From Bosea vestrisii (GTDB lineage Bacteria; Pseudomonadota; Alphaproteobacteria; Rhizobiales; Beijerinckiaceae), in NCBI RefSeq assembly GCF_030144325.1, contig NZ_CP126307.1, forward strand, positions 4,926,001 through 4,990,000: a stretch of DNA of 64,000 bases. The letters are read 5' to 3'. The notes below the pieces were generated by a model. It was not told the DNA's origin and did not search any database. It was given only the letters and a program-made list of their open reading frames with translations. A program made the translations under genes and the position numbers. Shown in pieces: positions 42,216 to 51,442 of the stretch (positions are counted from its first letter, which is position 1; the number at the start of each line of letters is the position of its first letter).

Positions 42216-44126
42216 TCAGGCGCGCCTGATGGCGCTGGCCGGGCCGAGCGCGGTCTCGACGGTGCGCACGATTCCGGCGGCGTCGAGCCCGGCCTGCGCA
42301 TACATCGCCTCGGGCTTGTTGTGCTCCTGGAAGACGTCGGGCAGCGTCAGGCTGCGGATCTTCAGGCCCCGATCGAGTGCGCCTTCGCGCGCCAGCAATT
42401 GCAGGACATGACTGCCGAAGCCGCCGACCGAGCCCTCCTCGACGGTGACCAGCACCTCGTGCTCACGGGCGAGGCGCAGGATCAGCTCCTCGTCGAGCGG
42501 CTTGGCGAAGCGGGCATCGGCGACCGTGGTCGAAAGCCCGCGCTGGCCGAGCTGCTCGGCTGCCGTCAGGCATTCAGCGAGGCGTGTGCCGAGCGAGAGC
42601 AGGGCGACCTGCGTGCCCTCCCTGACGATGCGGCCCTTGCCGATCTCTAGCGGCACGCCGTGCTGGGGCATCTCGACGCCGACGCCTTCGCCGCGCGGGT
42701 AGCGGAAGGCGATCGGGCCAGCGTCATAGGCGGCGGCGGTCGCGACCATATGGGTGAGCTCGGCCTCGTCGGCGGCCGCCATCACCACCATGTCGGGCAG
42801 GCAGGCGAGATAGGCGATGTCGAAGGCACCGGCATGGGTCGCTCCGTCGGCTCCGACCAGCCCGGCTCGGTCGAGCGCGAAGCGGACGGGCAGCTTTTGG
42901 ATCGCGACGTCGTGCACGACCTGGTCGTATGCGCGCTGCAGGAAGGTCGAATAGATCGCGCAGAACGGCTTGAAGCCCTCGGTCGCCAGCCCTGCCGCGA
43001 AGGTCACGGCATGTTGCTCGGCGATGCCGACATCGAAGGTCCGGCCGGGGAATTCCTTGCCGAAGGCGTCGAGCCCGGTGCCGGAGGGCATCGCGGCGGT
43101 CACCGCGACGATCTTCTCGTCCTCGCGTGCGGCCTTGACCAGCGCGTTGGCGAAGACGTTGGTGTAGCTCGGCGCATTCGCCGGTGCCTTGGCCTGCAGG
43201 CCAGTGACGGGGTCGAACTTGACCACGCCGTGATACTTGTCGGCGCTCGCTTCGGCCGGGGCATAGCCCTTGCCCTTCTGCGTCACGACATGGACGAGGA
43301 TCGGTCCCGTCTCGGCATCGCGAACATTGCGCAGCACCGGCAGCAGATGGTCGAGATTATGCCCGTCGATCGGGCCGACATAGTAGAAGCCGAGTTCCTC
43401 GAACAGCGTGCCGCCGGTCCAGAAGCCGCGGGCATATTCCTCGGTCCGCTTCGCCTTCTCATGGAAGAACCGCGGCAGCTTCTCGGCCAGGTATTTGGCG
43501 ATCTCGCGCAGCGAGCGATAGGTCCGGCCCGAGACGAGGCGCGCGAGATAGGCCGACATCGCGCCGACCGGCGGGGCGATCGACATGTCGTTGTCATTGA
43601 GGATGACGATCAGCCGCGAGCCCGTCGCGCCGGCATTGTTCATCGCCTCATAGGCCATGCCGGCCGACATGGCGCCGTCGCCGATCACGGCGATGACGTT
43701 GTTGGCCTTGCCCGCCAGATCGCGCCCGACCGCCATGCCGAGACCGGCCGAGATCGAAGTCGAGGAATGAGCAGCGCCGAACGGGTCGTATTCGCTCTCC
43801 GCGCGCCTGGTGAAACCCGAAAGCCCGCCAGGCTGGCGCAGGGTGCGGATCTCGGCGCGGCGGCCGGTCAGGATCTTGTGCGGATAGGCCTGGTGGCCGA
43901 CATCCCAGATCAGGCGGTCGCTGGGGGTGTCGAAGACATGGTGCAGCGCGACGGTCAGCTCGACCACGCCGAGTCCCGCGCCGAGATGGCCGCCGGTGAC
44001 CGAGACGGCGTCGATCGTCTCGGCCCGAAGTTCCTCGGCAAGCTGGCGCAACTGCGCATCGTCGAGCCGGCGCAATGCGGCGGGATCGGGCGTCTGGTCG
44101 AGGAGGGGTGTGTGGGGGCGAGGCAA
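42216..44126 (-). CDS. dxs: 1-deoxy-D-xylulose-5-phosphate synthase
   Basis: Thiamine-diphosphate enzyme that condenses pyruvate with glyceraldehyde-3-phosphate, the first step of the MEP isoprenoid pathway. From the TTG at 44126 it is 636 residues, the family norm. Motifs are [20 protein letters not shown], the ThDP signature [18 protein letters not shown], and transketolase-type [15 protein letters not shown]. No ATG or strong ribosome site lies near the expected N-terminus ([10 protein letters not shown]), so the start is the weakest point. An ATG about 46 codons upstream would give an unusual extension. tlyA follows directly. Confidence 0.92.
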   Translation of the reverse strand: MPRPHTPLLDQTPDPAALRRLDDAQLRQLAEELRAETIDAVSVTGGHLGAGLGVVELTVALHHVFDTPSDRLIWDVGHQAYPHKILTGRRAEIRTLRQPGGLSGFTRRAESEYDPFGAAHSSTSISAGLGMAVGRDLAGKANNVIAVIGDGAMSAGMAYEAMNNAGATGSRLIVILNDNDMSIAPPVGAMSAYLARLVSGRTYRSLREIAKYLAEKLPRFFHEKAKRTEEYARGFWTGGTLFEELGFYYVGPIDGHNLDHLLPVLRNVRDAETGPILVHVVTQKGKGYAPAEASADKYHGVVKFDPVTGLQAKAPANAPSYTNVFANALVKAAREDEKIVAVTAAMPSGTGLDAFGKEFPGRTFDVGIAEQHAVTFAAGLATEGFKPFCAIYSTFLQRAYDQVVHDVAIQKLPVRFALDRAGLVGADGATHAGAFDIAYLACLPDMVVMAAADEAELTHMVATAAAYDAGPIAFRYPRGEGVGVEMPQHGVPLEIGKGRIVREGTQVALLSLGTRLAECLTAAEQLGQRGLSTTVADARFAKPLDEELILRLAREHEVLVTVEEGSVGGFGSHVLQLLAREGALDRGLKIRSLTLPDVFQEHNKPEAMYAQAGLDAAGIVRTVETALGPASAIRRA

Positions 44127-44279
44127 GGGCTGGCCGAAGCTTGCTGGATCGTGCCTCCGAATTAGTCGTTCGCGGCGGTGCTGGCAAACCGGCTTGTCGT
44201 CGCAGCCGGGCAGGAAACGGGTGGGAGCGGCCGGCCCGATCTGGAAAATCGGCGCCATCCTCATCGCTGGACGCCTCCT

Positions 44280-45494
44280 ATGACCTCGCCCTTCTTCATC
44301 GCCCTGCTGCTGGCAGGCGTTACGGCGCAGTTCGCCGACAAGCTCGCGCTCGACACCATCACGCTCGCAGCAACGCAGGCCGGCGCGAGTCCGCGTTTCG
44401 TCGGTTTGCTCGTCGCGGCACAATCAGCCGCCTGGCTGCTGATCTCGCTGCCGGCCGGCGTGCTCGCCGATCGCATGGCGCCGCGCACATTGATCCTCGC
44501 CGGCGGCGCGCTGATGGCGCTGGGGTCGAGCCTCGGTGCGGTTTTGCTGGCAAGCGGCGCGATCGGGCCCTCGCTGGCGCTCTCGACCTTCATCGCGGCG
44601 GCGGGACCGGTCACCATCGCGCTCTCGATCTTCGTGCTGATGCCGAAGGCGGTGACACTCGCCGAACTGCCGCGGGCCAATAGCCGCCTCGAACTCGGCC
44701 GGGCGGCTCTCAGCCTGGTCGCGCCGCTGATCGCCGGCTGGGCGGTGGCACGTGCCTCGGGTTGGCTCAGCCTGGGGCTTTGCGCCGCCTGTGGCATCGT
44801 CGTGATCCTTGCGGCCGCCCGCCTTCCGGCCGAACGGCCGGCGGCGCTGCCGCGCCAGCCGCTGCATCGCGCCATCGCCGAGGGCGGAGCCTTCGTCGCG
44901 CGCCACCCCTATCTCAGGCCGATCGCGCTCTGCGCCATCGGCTGGAACCTCGCCTTCTTCGCCTTCATGGCGCTGCTCGCGCCCTATGCGCTGCGGGTTC
45001 TGACACTCGATCCGGCGGCCGTTGGCCTGGCATCGTCCGTCTATGGCGCCGGCGCAATCGCGGCCGCGCTCATCGGCGCCTGGCTGATTGCGCGCCTGCC
45101 GACCGGGGCCTTGCTGGTCTTCGGCCCAGCGGTCTCGCTGGTCGGCGCCGTCGCGGTCGCGATCGCCCCTCCGGCGCTGGGCTGGCCGGCGCTGGCACTC
45201 GCCTTCTTCCTGTTCGGCTTCGGCCCGATCCTCTGGTTCATCACCCAGACGACCTTGCGCCAGGCGGTGACGCCGCAGCCGCTGCTCGGCCGGGTCAGCG
45301 CGACGATCACCACCGCCATGTACGGCATGCGCCCGTTGGGAGCGCTCGCCGGCGGCCTTGCGGGCGAATGGTTCGGCGTCGAGACCGCGATGTGGCTGCC
45401 GGTTATCCTGTTCGCACTTTCGATGCTGGCGATCTTGGCCTCGCAGATGCCGCGGCTGAAGGTCATGCCGGTGGGGGAGCTCAGCCCGGGCTAA
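44280..45494 (+). CDS. MFS transporter
   Basis: Major facilitator superfamily protein of 404 residues, about 12 hydrophobic helices. The loop-2/3 motif is [19 protein letters not shown] (about 58-76). The second half has [17 protein letters not shown]. It resembles the enterobactin-exporter/EntS-like or MFS_3 group in length and layout, but no substrate can be assigned. It starts divergent from dxs, 153 nt apart, and converges with the EamA gene. The region before the start has no clear ribosome site (GCCTCCT precedes the ATG), so initiation may be weak. Confidence 0.82.
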   Translation: MTSPFFIALLLAGVTAQFADKLALDTITLAATQAGASPRFVGLLVAAQSAAWLLISLPAGVLADRMAPRTLILAGGALMALGSSLGAVLLASGAIGPSLALSTFIAAAGPVTIALSIFVLMPKAVTLAELPRANSRLELGRAALSLVAPLIAGWAVARASGWLSLGLCAACGIVVILAAARLPAERPAALPRQPLHRAIAEGGAFVARHPYLRPIALCAIGWNLAFFAFMALLAPYALRVLTLDPAAVGLASSVYGAGAIAAALIGAWLIARLPTGALLVFGPAVSLVGAVAVAIAPPALGWPALALAFFLFGFGPILWFITQTTLRQAVTPQPLLGRVSATITTAMYGMRPLGALAGGLAGEWFGVETAMWLPVILFALSMLAILASQMPRLKVMPVGELSPG

Positions 45495-45518
45495 GCGGCC
45501 GCAGGCAGGCTGCCAGCT

Positions 45519-46451
45519 TCAGCGCGCTGGCGACCGAGCCGGCCGCGTCGCCAGCAGGACGCCGGCGACGATGAACGCGATCGAAACCCCCTCTGCCCCC
45601 GTGGGAATTTCGCTGAGGAAGACGATGGCGAGCAGCGAGGCGACAACCGGCACGAGCGCGATCATCGCCGCCGCGGCGGAGGCTCCAAGCAAAGCCACTG
45701 CGCGATTGAAGCTGACCAAGGCGACGATGCTCATCAGGACACCCTGATAGAAGCCCTGGACCGCGATCTCGGCTTTTGGGGCCTGCGCAAGGTGGCCGAT
45801 GCCGAAGATGAGATAGACCGGCACGAAGATGACGCCCGACCAGAAGCAGATCAGCGCGGCTGACTGCATCGGATTGAGGCCGCTGCCGCGCAGGAGCAGC
45901 GTGTAGCCGGCCCACATCGCCGCCGCGAGCGCCAGAAACCCGAGCCCGAGCAGGCTCGGTGCACCCTTTCCTCCGGTCGCGGTCAGGATGAGGCCGCAGA
46001 GCCCGGCGGCGATGGCCGCGTAGCCGAAAAGCCTGATCTTGCCGGGAGGCTGGCGCAGTAGTAGCCAGCCCAGCAATCCTGCGAAGACCGGCATCAGTGT
46101 CGGCGTCACCGAGGCCGCACGCCCGGCCGAGGTCATCTGCACCCCGAGCGCGACCAGGGCCGCGAACGGCGCACCCCACAGAACGCTGAAGACGAAGCCG
46201 TTGCGCCAGGCCCGGGGCGGCAAATCGCGTAGCAGCACCGGCGCCAGCAGGATCGCGCCGATGCCATAGCGCAGCGCGGTCAGGTCCCAGACATTGAGGA
46301 TACGGGTGACGCTGAAGCGCGTGACCACGAACCAGCCGGCGAAGATCGCGACCGTCAGCGTCGCCCAGAGAAAGCCGGCGAGCAGGCTCCGCGATGGGCG
46401 AGCTCGATCCGGCGCTGTGGGGCGCTCGGGAGGCTGGTCTTCAGGAGGCAT
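45519..46451 (-). CDS. EamA/DMT family transporter
   Basis: Drug/metabolite transporter superfamily protein, 310 residues, ten predicted helices as two five-helix EamA repeats (first about 25-150, second about 165-300). After a polar, Pro-rich cytoplasmic N-terminus the first helix reads LLAGFLWATLTVAIFAGWFVVTRF. The late motif IALVPVVASLLAIVFLSEIP is the typical second-repeat end. The ATG at 46451 is 10 nt downstream of the pirin stop, so both form an operon. Probably a metabolite or amino-acid exporter. Confidence 0.87.
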   Translation of the reverse strand: MPPEDQPPERPTAPDRARPSRSLLAGFLWATLTVAIFAGWFVVTRFSVTRILNVWDLTALRYGIGAILLAPVLLRDLPPRAWRNGFVFSVLWGAPFAALVALGVQMTSAGRAASVTPTLMPVFAGLLGWLLLRQPPGKIRLFGYAAIAAGLCGLILTATGGKGAPSLLGLGFLALAAAMWAGYTLLLRGSGLNPMQSAALICFWSGVIFVPVYLIFGIGHLAQAPKAEIAVQGFYQGVLMSIVALVSFNRAVALLGASAAAAMIALVPVVASLLAIVFLSEIPTGAEGVSIAFIVAGVLLATRPARSPAR

Positions 46452-46461
46452 GTCGGTGAAC

Positions 46462-47382
46462 TCAGCGCTCCGGCAGCGGGATGAACTCTTCCTCGTCGCC
46501 GGGCACGGTGTCGAAGCGGCCGGTCTTCCACTCCTGCTTGGCCTGGTCGATACGCTCCTTCGAGGATGAGACGAAGTTCCACCAGATATGGCGCGGGCCA
46601 TCCATTGGCTCGCCACCAATCAGCATCAGCCGGCTCTGGTCGACGGCGAGGATCGAGATCCGGTCTCCCGGCTTGAAGATCAGGAGCTGGCCGGCGCCGA
46701 ACTCATCGCCGGCGATGTCGACCTTGCCGGTGACGATGTAGACGGCGCGCTCGTGATAGTCGGGGTCGAGCGGCAGGATCGCACCCGGCGCCAGCACGGC
46801 CTCGGCATAGAGCGTGTCCCAGGGAAACTTCACCGGTGAGGTCTGGCCGAAGGCCGAGCCCATGATCAGGCTGACGCGCTTTCCCTCGCCGACGATGCGC
46901 GGCAGTTCGGGCGCGGCGTGATGGATGAATTCCGGCGCGACCTCCTCATGCGTCTTCGGCAGAGCGAGCCAGGTCTGGATGCCGTAGAGCTTGGGCGCCT
47001 TCAGCCGTTCTTCCGGCGCGGTACGCTCGGAATGGACGATGCCCCGCCCGGCCGTCATCAGGTTGACCGCACCGGGGCGGATCGGCAGGGCCGTGCCGAG
47101 CGAATCGCGGTGCATGATCTCGCCGTCGAAGAGATAGGTGACGGTGGACAGCCCGATATGCGGATGCGGGCGGACATCGATGCCCTCGCCGAGCAGGAAC
47201 TCGGCCGGGCCCATCTGGTCGAAGAAAATGAATGGGCCGACCATCTTGCGTCCGATCGAGGGCAGGGCGCGCCGGACCGAGAAGCCGCCGAGGTCATGCG
47301 CGCGCGGCACGATCACCTGCTCGAGCGCCTCGCAGGAGCGGGTATCGCCCGCGATCGGATCGTGGTCGGGCAGTTGCGACAT
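46462..47382 (-). CDS. Pirin family protein
   Basis: Bicupin protein of 306 residues. Iron-binding histidines are in DVRPHPHIGLSTVTYLFDGEIMHRDS (about 71-96) and RGIVHSE, the standard pirin N-terminal cupin set. The C-terminal pirin_C domain carries the DYHERAVYIVTGKV segment. Pirins are quercetinase-like or redox-sensing regulators; which applies here is unknown. CACAGGAGGACATC is a strong ribosome site. It is the first gene of the pirin-EamA operon and divergent from bioR across 113 nt, so the BioR box at 47481-47494 may also affect it. Confidence 0.9.
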   Translation of the reverse strand: MSQLPDHDPIAGDTRSCEALEQVIVPRAHDLGGFSVRRALPSIGRKMVGPFIFFDQMGPAEFLLGEGIDVRPHPHIGLSTVTYLFDGEIMHRDSLGTALPIRPGAVNLMTAGRGIVHSERTAPEERLKAPKLYGIQTWLALPKTHEEVAPEFIHHAAPELPRIVGEGKRVSLIMGSAFGQTSPVKFPWDTLYAEAVLAPGAILPLDPDYHERAVYIVTGKVDIAGDEFGAGQLLIFKPGDRISILAVDQSRLMLIGGEPMDGPRHIWWNFVSSSKERIDQAKQEWKTGRFDTVPGDEEEFIPLPER

Positions 47383-47480
47383 GGCGATGTCCTCCTGTGA
47401 GCCCGGGAAGACTGGCCCCGGACGCCGCGCACGACAAGGGTACAGCCAGCCGCAACGGGCTCGACGCGGCCGCCCTAAGA

Positions 47481-47494
47481 AATTATCGATAATT
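47481..47494. promoter_or_regulatory. BioR box at the bioR start codon
   Basis: AATTATCGATAATT, a perfect 14-base palindrome containing TTATCGATAA, which fits the BioR consensus TTATMKATAA closely (CG instead of MK at the centre satisfies M=C, K=G). It ends one base before the bioR ATG (47496). Binding here would block transcription start or elongation directly. Autoregulation of bioR is known in the family. Confidence 0.85.
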
Positions 47495-47495
47495 C

Positions 47496-48164
47496 ATGGC
47501 CAGCGAGAAATCCGAGACCCTTCCCGTCCGCATCAGCCGCGTCCTCGCCGAGCGGATCATTTCCGGGCAGCTCGAGCCGGGCGCCAGGCTGCGGCAGGAT
47601 CATGTCGCGGCCGAGTTCGGCGCCAGCCACGTCCCAGTGCGCGAGGCTTTCCAGCGGCTGGAGGCGCAAGGCTTGGCCGTCAGCGAGCCGCGCCGTGGCG
47701 TCCGCGTCGCCGCCTTCGACCTGCGCGAGGTCCGCGAGGTCGCCGAGATGCGCGCGGCGCTCGAGGTACTCGCCTTGCGTCATGCCGGTCCGCATCTGAC
47801 CCGCGCCATCCTCGACGAAGCCGAGGAAGCCACCCGCGCCGGCGACAATTCGCCGGATGTCCGCGCCTGGGAGGAGGCGAATCGGCGCTTCCACCGGCTG
47901 ATCGTGACGCCTTGTGCCATGCCACGCCTGCTCGCGGCGATCGACGACCTCCATGCCGCCAGCGCCCGCTTCCTGTTCTCGGCCTGGCGCTCGGACTGGG
48001 AGGCGCGCACCGATCACGACCACCGCGCTATCCTCGCCGCGCTGCGCGCCGGACAGGTGGACGAGGCAGCGGCGATCCTCGCCCGTCATGTTCAATGGAT
48101 CGGCTCGAAGCCCGTGCGCACAGCCACCGGTGGGACGCGAGACGTCTTCGCCATCCAGGGCTGA
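47496..48164 (+). CDS. bioR: BioR-type GntR/FCD regulator of biotin genes
   Basis: Transcriptional repressor of 222 residues: winged HTH about 8-75 (GASHVPVREAFQRLEAQGLAV) and an FCD domain about 85-205 with histidines in ANRRFHRLIV, TDHDHRAIL and ILARHVQWI. Identification as BioR rests on two TTATCKATAA boxes, one abutting its own start and one upstream of bioY 166 nt downstream of its stop. The start codon has no ribosome site because the operator occupies that place; no other start exists nearby, so the mRNA may be leaderless, with TATCGA (47484-47489) as a -10. Confidence 0.9.
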   Translation: MASEKSETLPVRISRVLAERIISGQLEPGARLRQDHVAAEFGASHVPVREAFQRLEAQGLAVSEPRRGVRVAAFDLREVREVAEMRAALEVLALRHAGPHLTRAILDEAEEATRAGDNSPDVRAWEEANRRFHRLIVTPCAMPRLLAAIDDLHAASARFLFSAWRSDWEARTDHDHRAILAALRAGQVDEAAAILARHVQWIGSKPVRTATGGTRDVFAIQG

Positions 48165-48292
48165 AGCCGGGAGCCAGCCGCCCATGCGCAAGGTCGCAGC
48201 GTGGTCGTGCTTTTTTGCGCTCGCAGGCAGCCACGTACTGCTCGCTTGCAATCTGCTTGCGCTTGTGGACTCTACGATAGATCAAGTCAAAA

Positions 48293-48306
48293 AATTATCT
48301 ATAATT
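48293..48306. promoter_or_regulatory. BioR box upstream of bioY
   Basis: AATTATCTATAATT, containing a perfect match to the BioR consensus (TTATCTATAA, 48295-48304), 23 nt before the bioY ATG. It differs from the bioR box by one base at the centre. It probably overlaps the bioY promoter and represses it when biotin is plentiful. Confidence 0.88.
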
Positions 48307-48329
48307 CTGGAACCGATGGAGATAGACCC

Positions 48330-48920
48330 ATGAGCGACCTCAGCTACGCCGCGCCCGCCCGCTTCAGCCCGCTCGATCTGCAGGCCCGCCCAGCCTTCGT
48401 CCAGCTTGGGGCCGTCGTGCTCGGCACCCTGGTCCTGGCGATCGCCTCGCAGATCAGCGTGCCGATGCTGCCGGTGCCGATGACCATGCAGACATTGGCG
48501 GTGATGCTGATCGGCGCGCTCTATGGCTGGCGGCTCGGTGCGGTCACGATCATCGCCTGGCTCGGGGAGGCGGCGCTCGGCCTGCCGGTGCTTGCCAACG
48601 GAGCCGGCGGACCGGCGCCCTTCATGGGCCCGACCGGAGGTTATCTGGCTTCCTTCCCGTTCGTCGCGGTGCTGGTCGGCTGGCTCGCCGAGCGCGGCTG
48701 GAATGGCAGCCGGCCGGCTTTGGCTTTCGTGTCGATGCTGCTCGGCCATGCGCTTTGCCTGCTGCTCGGCGCTCTTTGGCTCGCGACGCTGATCGGGGCC
48801 GAGAAGGCCATGCTTGCCGGCGTCGTGCCTTTCCTGCTCGGCTCGCTGGTCAAGTCGGGCCTCGGTGCCGCGATCCTGATGGCGCTCGTGCGCCGCACAA
48901 AGAGCGCTGAACAGGCTTGA
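48330..48920 (+). CDS. bioY: Biotin transporter BioY
   Basis: Substrate-binding S-component of an ECF-type biotin transporter, 196 residues, about six helices. Family segments are the N-terminal ISVPMLPVPMTMQTLAVMLIGALYGWRLGA (about 46-75, containing the biotin-contact PVPMT), GEAALGLPVLANGAGGPAPFMGPTGGYLASFPF, and a late KSGLGAAIL. GGAGA lies seven bases before the ATG at 48330; an upstream in-frame start at 48201 would run through the BioR box. No bioM/bioN (ECF ATPase/permease) is nearby; solitary BioY can work alone or with a shared module. Confidence 0.95.
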   Translation: MSDLSYAAPARFSPLDLQARPAFVQLGAVVLGTLVLAIASQISVPMLPVPMTMQTLAVMLIGALYGWRLGAVTIIAWLGEAALGLPVLANGAGGPAPFMGPTGGYLASFPFVAVLVGWLAERGWNGSRPALAFVSMLLGHALCLLLGALWLATLIGAEKAMLAGVVPFLLGSLVKSGLGAAILMALVRRTKSAEQA

Positions 48921-48966
48921 GTCGAAGCGAGCCGGCGTCTCGGCGCCGGCCCATCCAGGATAGCGG

Positions 48967-49515
48967 TCAGGCGGCTTGCCGGGTTTCGAGCTGGGCGAGC
49001 CGCTTGGCGTAATAGCTGGCGGCCGCCTCGAGCGCTTCGGCATCGGCCCGGCGCACGTCGTAGACCAGGAACGGTTCCTGCCAGGCGAGGCCGCAGCGAT
49101 GCGCCGTCGCCTGCAATGGCTTCAGCAGGTCGCGCAGCGAGAAGAGATTGGCGCCGCTCGGCGTATAGGCGTCGGGAACATTGCCGGCGGTTGCGGCGAC
49201 CATGAGCGGCCGACCGGCGAGCTTGGCGCCTTCAGCTTCGTAGTGGATGTAGAACATCCGGGTCAGCACCGCGTCCTGCCAGGCTTTGAGCAGCGGCGGC
49301 GTCGAATACCATTGCACCGGGAATTGCAGGACGATGCGCTCGGCCGAGAGAAGCCGCGCGACCTCGGCATCGGCGTCGATGCGTCCGTCCGGGTAGAGCG
49401 CCTGCATATCGACGACGCTGGTGCCGGGCCGGTTGCCGGCAGCCTGCGCCAGCGCGCGGTTGGCACGCGAGCTCTGATAATCGGGGTGGAAGAGCAGGAT
49501 CAGTGTTTGCGTCAT
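48967..49515 (-). CDS. NAD(P)H-dependent flavodoxin-fold oxidoreductase (KefF/MdaB type)
   Basis: FMN- or FAD-binding quinone reductase-like protein of 182 residues. The N-terminal LILLFHPDYQSSRANRALAQAA is the phosphate-binding start. RIVLQFPVQWYSTPPLLKAWQDAVLTRMF is the diagnostic family core, with GKLAGRPLMVAATAGN following. A strong ribosome site (GAAGGAGGTCGCC) precedes the ATG. It is divergent from a LysR gene across 85 nt that carries palindromes; regulation by that LysR, in response to quinones or electrophiles, is likely by position. Confidence 0.9.
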   Translation of the reverse strand: MTQTLILLFHPDYQSSRANRALAQAAGNRPGTSVVDMQALYPDGRIDADAEVARLLSAERIVLQFPVQWYSTPPLLKAWQDAVLTRMFYIHYEAEGAKLAGRPLMVAATAGNVPDAYTPSGANLFSLRDLLKPLQATAHRCGLAWQEPFLVYDVRRADAEALEAAASYYAKRLAQLETRQAA

Positions 49516-49565
49516 GGCGACCTCCTTCGGTTCGACAGGAGGATGCGGTCACCCAACAAATCATT

Positions 49566-49596
49566 CCAATGGATGGTCGATATATCGTATTATTGG
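49566..49596. promoter_or_regulatory. Palindromes in the oxidoreductase/LysR intergenic region
   Basis: A perfect 10-base palindrome CGATATATCG (49578-49587) is flanked by CCAAT (49566-49570) and ATTGG (49592-49596). It lies between the divergent flavoprotein and LysR genes, ending a few bases before the LysR ATG at 49601. LysR sites are dyads of about this size. Assignment to this LysR is an inference. Confidence 0.55.
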
Positions 49597-49600
49597 TTTC

Positions 49601-50521
49601 ATGAATTTACGTTCGGTCGATCTCAACCTGCTTGTCGTCCTCGACGCCCTGCTTGATGAGGCGCATGTCTCACGCGCAGCGGAGCGGGTCGGCCTGTCGC
49701 AGCCGGCCGCCTCCAGCGCGCTCGAACGCTGCCGGCACCTCTTTGGCGATCCGCTCTTGCTGCGGGGCGGGGGACGGATGCGTCTTACAGCGAAAGCGCA
49801 GGCGCTGCAGCAACCGGTCCGGGACATCCTCGCTCAGGTGACGGCGCTGCTAGACGCGCCGGAGCCGGACCTTATGAGCCTGGTGCAGACCGTCAGGGTG
49901 ATGACGGCCGAACTGCCGCCGGAGCTGGTGACGGGCCGGGTCTATGAGCAACTAATGCAGACGGCGCCCGGGCTGACGCTCGCCATCCTGCCTTGGCAGG
50001 GAGCGCAGGCGACGCTGGAAGCGCTGGCGCAGGGGCGGGCCGACCTCGCCATCTCGGTCTTCCCGGCGATCGATGCCGATTTCACCCGAAGCGAACTATT
50101 GCGCGAGCGCTATGTCGTGGCGATGCGCAAGGATCATCCGGCGCAGGCCGGCTTCGATCTCGACCGCTGGCTCGCCTTCCCGCATGTGCTGATCTCCGGC
50201 CGCGGCGAGACTCATGGCCCCCTCGACGAGGCGCTCGCCCGGCTCGGGCGCAAGCGCCATATCGGCCTGGTCGTGCCGAGCTTCCTCAGTGTGCCGCCCT
50301 TGCTGCTGAGCTCGGATCTGATCGCGCTCCTGCCGAGCCGGACCTTGCCGCCCGAGGACGCCGATCGCTTCGCCACTTTCGAGCCGCCGGTCGCGGTCGA
50401 GGGTTTCCCGCTGCATCTCGCCTGGCATCGCCGCAGTGAGGGCGACCTTGCGGTCCAGCATGTCGCGCGCCTGATCGAAGCCGTGCTCGGCGAGGCAGCC
50501 GCGATCAGTCCAGCGGCCTGA
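49601..50521 (+). CDS. LysR family transcriptional regulator (NodD-like group)
   Basis: LTTR of 306 residues. MNLRSVDLNLLVVLDALLDEAHVSRAAERVGLSQPAASSAL is the HTH and matches the NodD/LinR/SyrM-type subgroup. The effector domain is from about residue 90 to 295. The ATG at 49601 is chosen because the family begins with this short lead; the region just upstream is the palindromic operator. It is divergent from the flavoprotein oxidoreductase, its probable target. Its 3' end overlaps the convergent secreted-protein gene by 17 nt. Confidence 0.9.
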   Translation: MNLRSVDLNLLVVLDALLDEAHVSRAAERVGLSQPAASSALERCRHLFGDPLLLRGGGRMRLTAKAQALQQPVRDILAQVTALLDAPEPDLMSLVQTVRVMTAELPPELVTGRVYEQLMQTAPGLTLAILPWQGAQATLEALAQGRADLAISVFPAIDADFTRSELLRERYVVAMRKDHPAQAGFDLDRWLAFPHVLISGRGETHGPLDEALARLGRKRHIGLVVPSFLSVPPLLLSSDLIALLPSRTLPPEDADRFATFEPPVAVEGFPLHLAWHRRSEGDLAVQHVARLIEAVLGEAAAISPAA

Positions 50522-51074
50522 TGCTGGCCATGATGGCGCGGCCGGCCTGATGGCGCTCGCTGCCGGTTTCGCAGGTCTTGCAAATCACGCCGAGATAGCG
50601 TCCCTCGATCACGGTCTCGGCGAACAGCCCGGACTTGTAGTTGTGGCGGGCGTCGGTCTCGATGGCGTACCAGTCACGCGTGCCCAGGCGAACGCGTTCG
50701 AGCGGCTGCAGCACCTGCGCATCCTTACTAGTGTAGCGCAGCACCGCCCGGATGCGGAAATAGCGATCCGTCGGCGCGGCATAGAGCGAAGTCAGCCGGG
50801 CTTCGTCATCCGAACCGGCGACAGGCTGGACCCGCGTCATCACAGTGCAGGTCTCCTGCGTGCGCTTGCAGGCCTCCGTCTCGCAGACGAGCTGGACGCG
50901 TGTGCGCCCATCCTTGGCGGTGGTGCCTTCGGGCGGCCCGTCGATCCGCCAGCCTGCCGGCAGATCGAGAACGAGGCCGTCCGGCAGCGGAAGCGGCTCC
51001 GCGCTGGCCGACCCGGCCGTGAGCACGCAGCCGACGACGGCGAGGCAGAAGGCGAGGGGGCGGCGTCCGGTCAT
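50505..51074 (-). CDS. Hypothetical exported protein
   Basis: 189 residues with a clear signal peptide (about 1-26, FCLAVVGCVLTAGSASA then EPLPL). The mature part has four cysteines in pairs (CETEAC, ETCT and CKTCETG), which may form disulfides or bind metal, and ends in MASIRPLD. No domain recognised. The ATG at 51074 overlaps the stop of the upstream YcxB-like half gene (ATGA), so it is translationally coupled to the membrane protein. The 3' end overlaps the convergent LysR gene by 17 nt. Confidence 0.75.
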   Translation of the reverse strand: MTGRRPLAFCLAVVGCVLTAGSASAEPLPLPDGLVLDLPAGWRIDGPPEGTTAKDGRTRVQLVCETEACKRTQETCTVMTRVQPVAGSDDEARLTSLYAAPTDRYFRIRAVLRYTSKDAQVLQPLERVRLGTRDWYAIETDARHNYKSGLFAETVIEGRYLGVICKTCETGSERHQAGRAIMASIRPLD

Positions 51075-51442
51075 GCGGCCTCTCCGGAGCGGCCGATATG
51101 TTCGGCCGCCAACCGATCGAAGTGCTGCATCTGGTGGGAATTGAGGACGCGAGCCGGCAGCAGCAGCGGATCGCCGCGGCGCAGCAGGAGGAAGATATGG
51201 TCACCGCGCCGCTCGATGCCGCGAAAGGCAGCCCAGCCATAGCGATGGGCGATGCCGCGCTGCCGGCTGGTGACACCATCTGCCGAGACCGTGACCTCGA
51301 TCGCGTCGTCCTCGGCGCGCTGGTGCAGGGTCTTGCCGAGGCTCTTCGCCTGCTGGCGCAGCGCCCAGGGATTGAACACGGCACCGAGCAGGACGAAGCC
51401 ACCGACGATCGCCGTGACCGGCCAGAAGGTTACCACCCACAT
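51071..51442 (-). CDS. YcxB-like domain, C-terminal fragment of split gene
   Basis: As an isolated reading frame, 123 residues: one membrane helix (FWPVTAIVGGFVLLGAVF) and a soluble beta-rich YcxB-like C-terminal domain (DAIEVTVSADGVTSRQRGIAHRYGWAAFRGIERRGDHIFLLLR, then LLPARVL). The same frame stays open and strongly GC3-biased upstream of its ATG (CAFAFALPLFAE), and the upstream gene ends in nonsense-like, cysteine- and arginine-rich residues. I therefore read this as the second half of one gene broken by a one-base loss near 51478-51486. If the two are truly separate, their overlap of 13 nt would couple them. Confidence 0.65.
   Translation of the reverse strand: MWVVTFWPVTAIVGGFVLLGAVFNPWALRQQAKSLGKTLHQRAEDDAIEVTVSADGVTSRQRGIAHRYGWAAFRGIERRGDHIFLLLRRGDPLLLPARVLNSHQMQHFDRLAAEHIGRSGEAA

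Noticed and set aside
44127..44423. An N-terminal extension of dxs to an upstream start
   Set aside because: It adds up to about 99 residues without family similarity; the TTG start gives the normal enzyme length.
48967..49515. KefF ancillary subunit of a potassium efflux system
   Set aside because: The fold matches, but no kefC-like carrier gene is adjacent, so only the fold-level name is used.
51071..51442. A stand-alone 123-residue YcxB-like gene
   Set aside because: Upstream codon usage and an interrupted second module indicate it is the second half of a split gene, although it is listed separately because it can be read alone.
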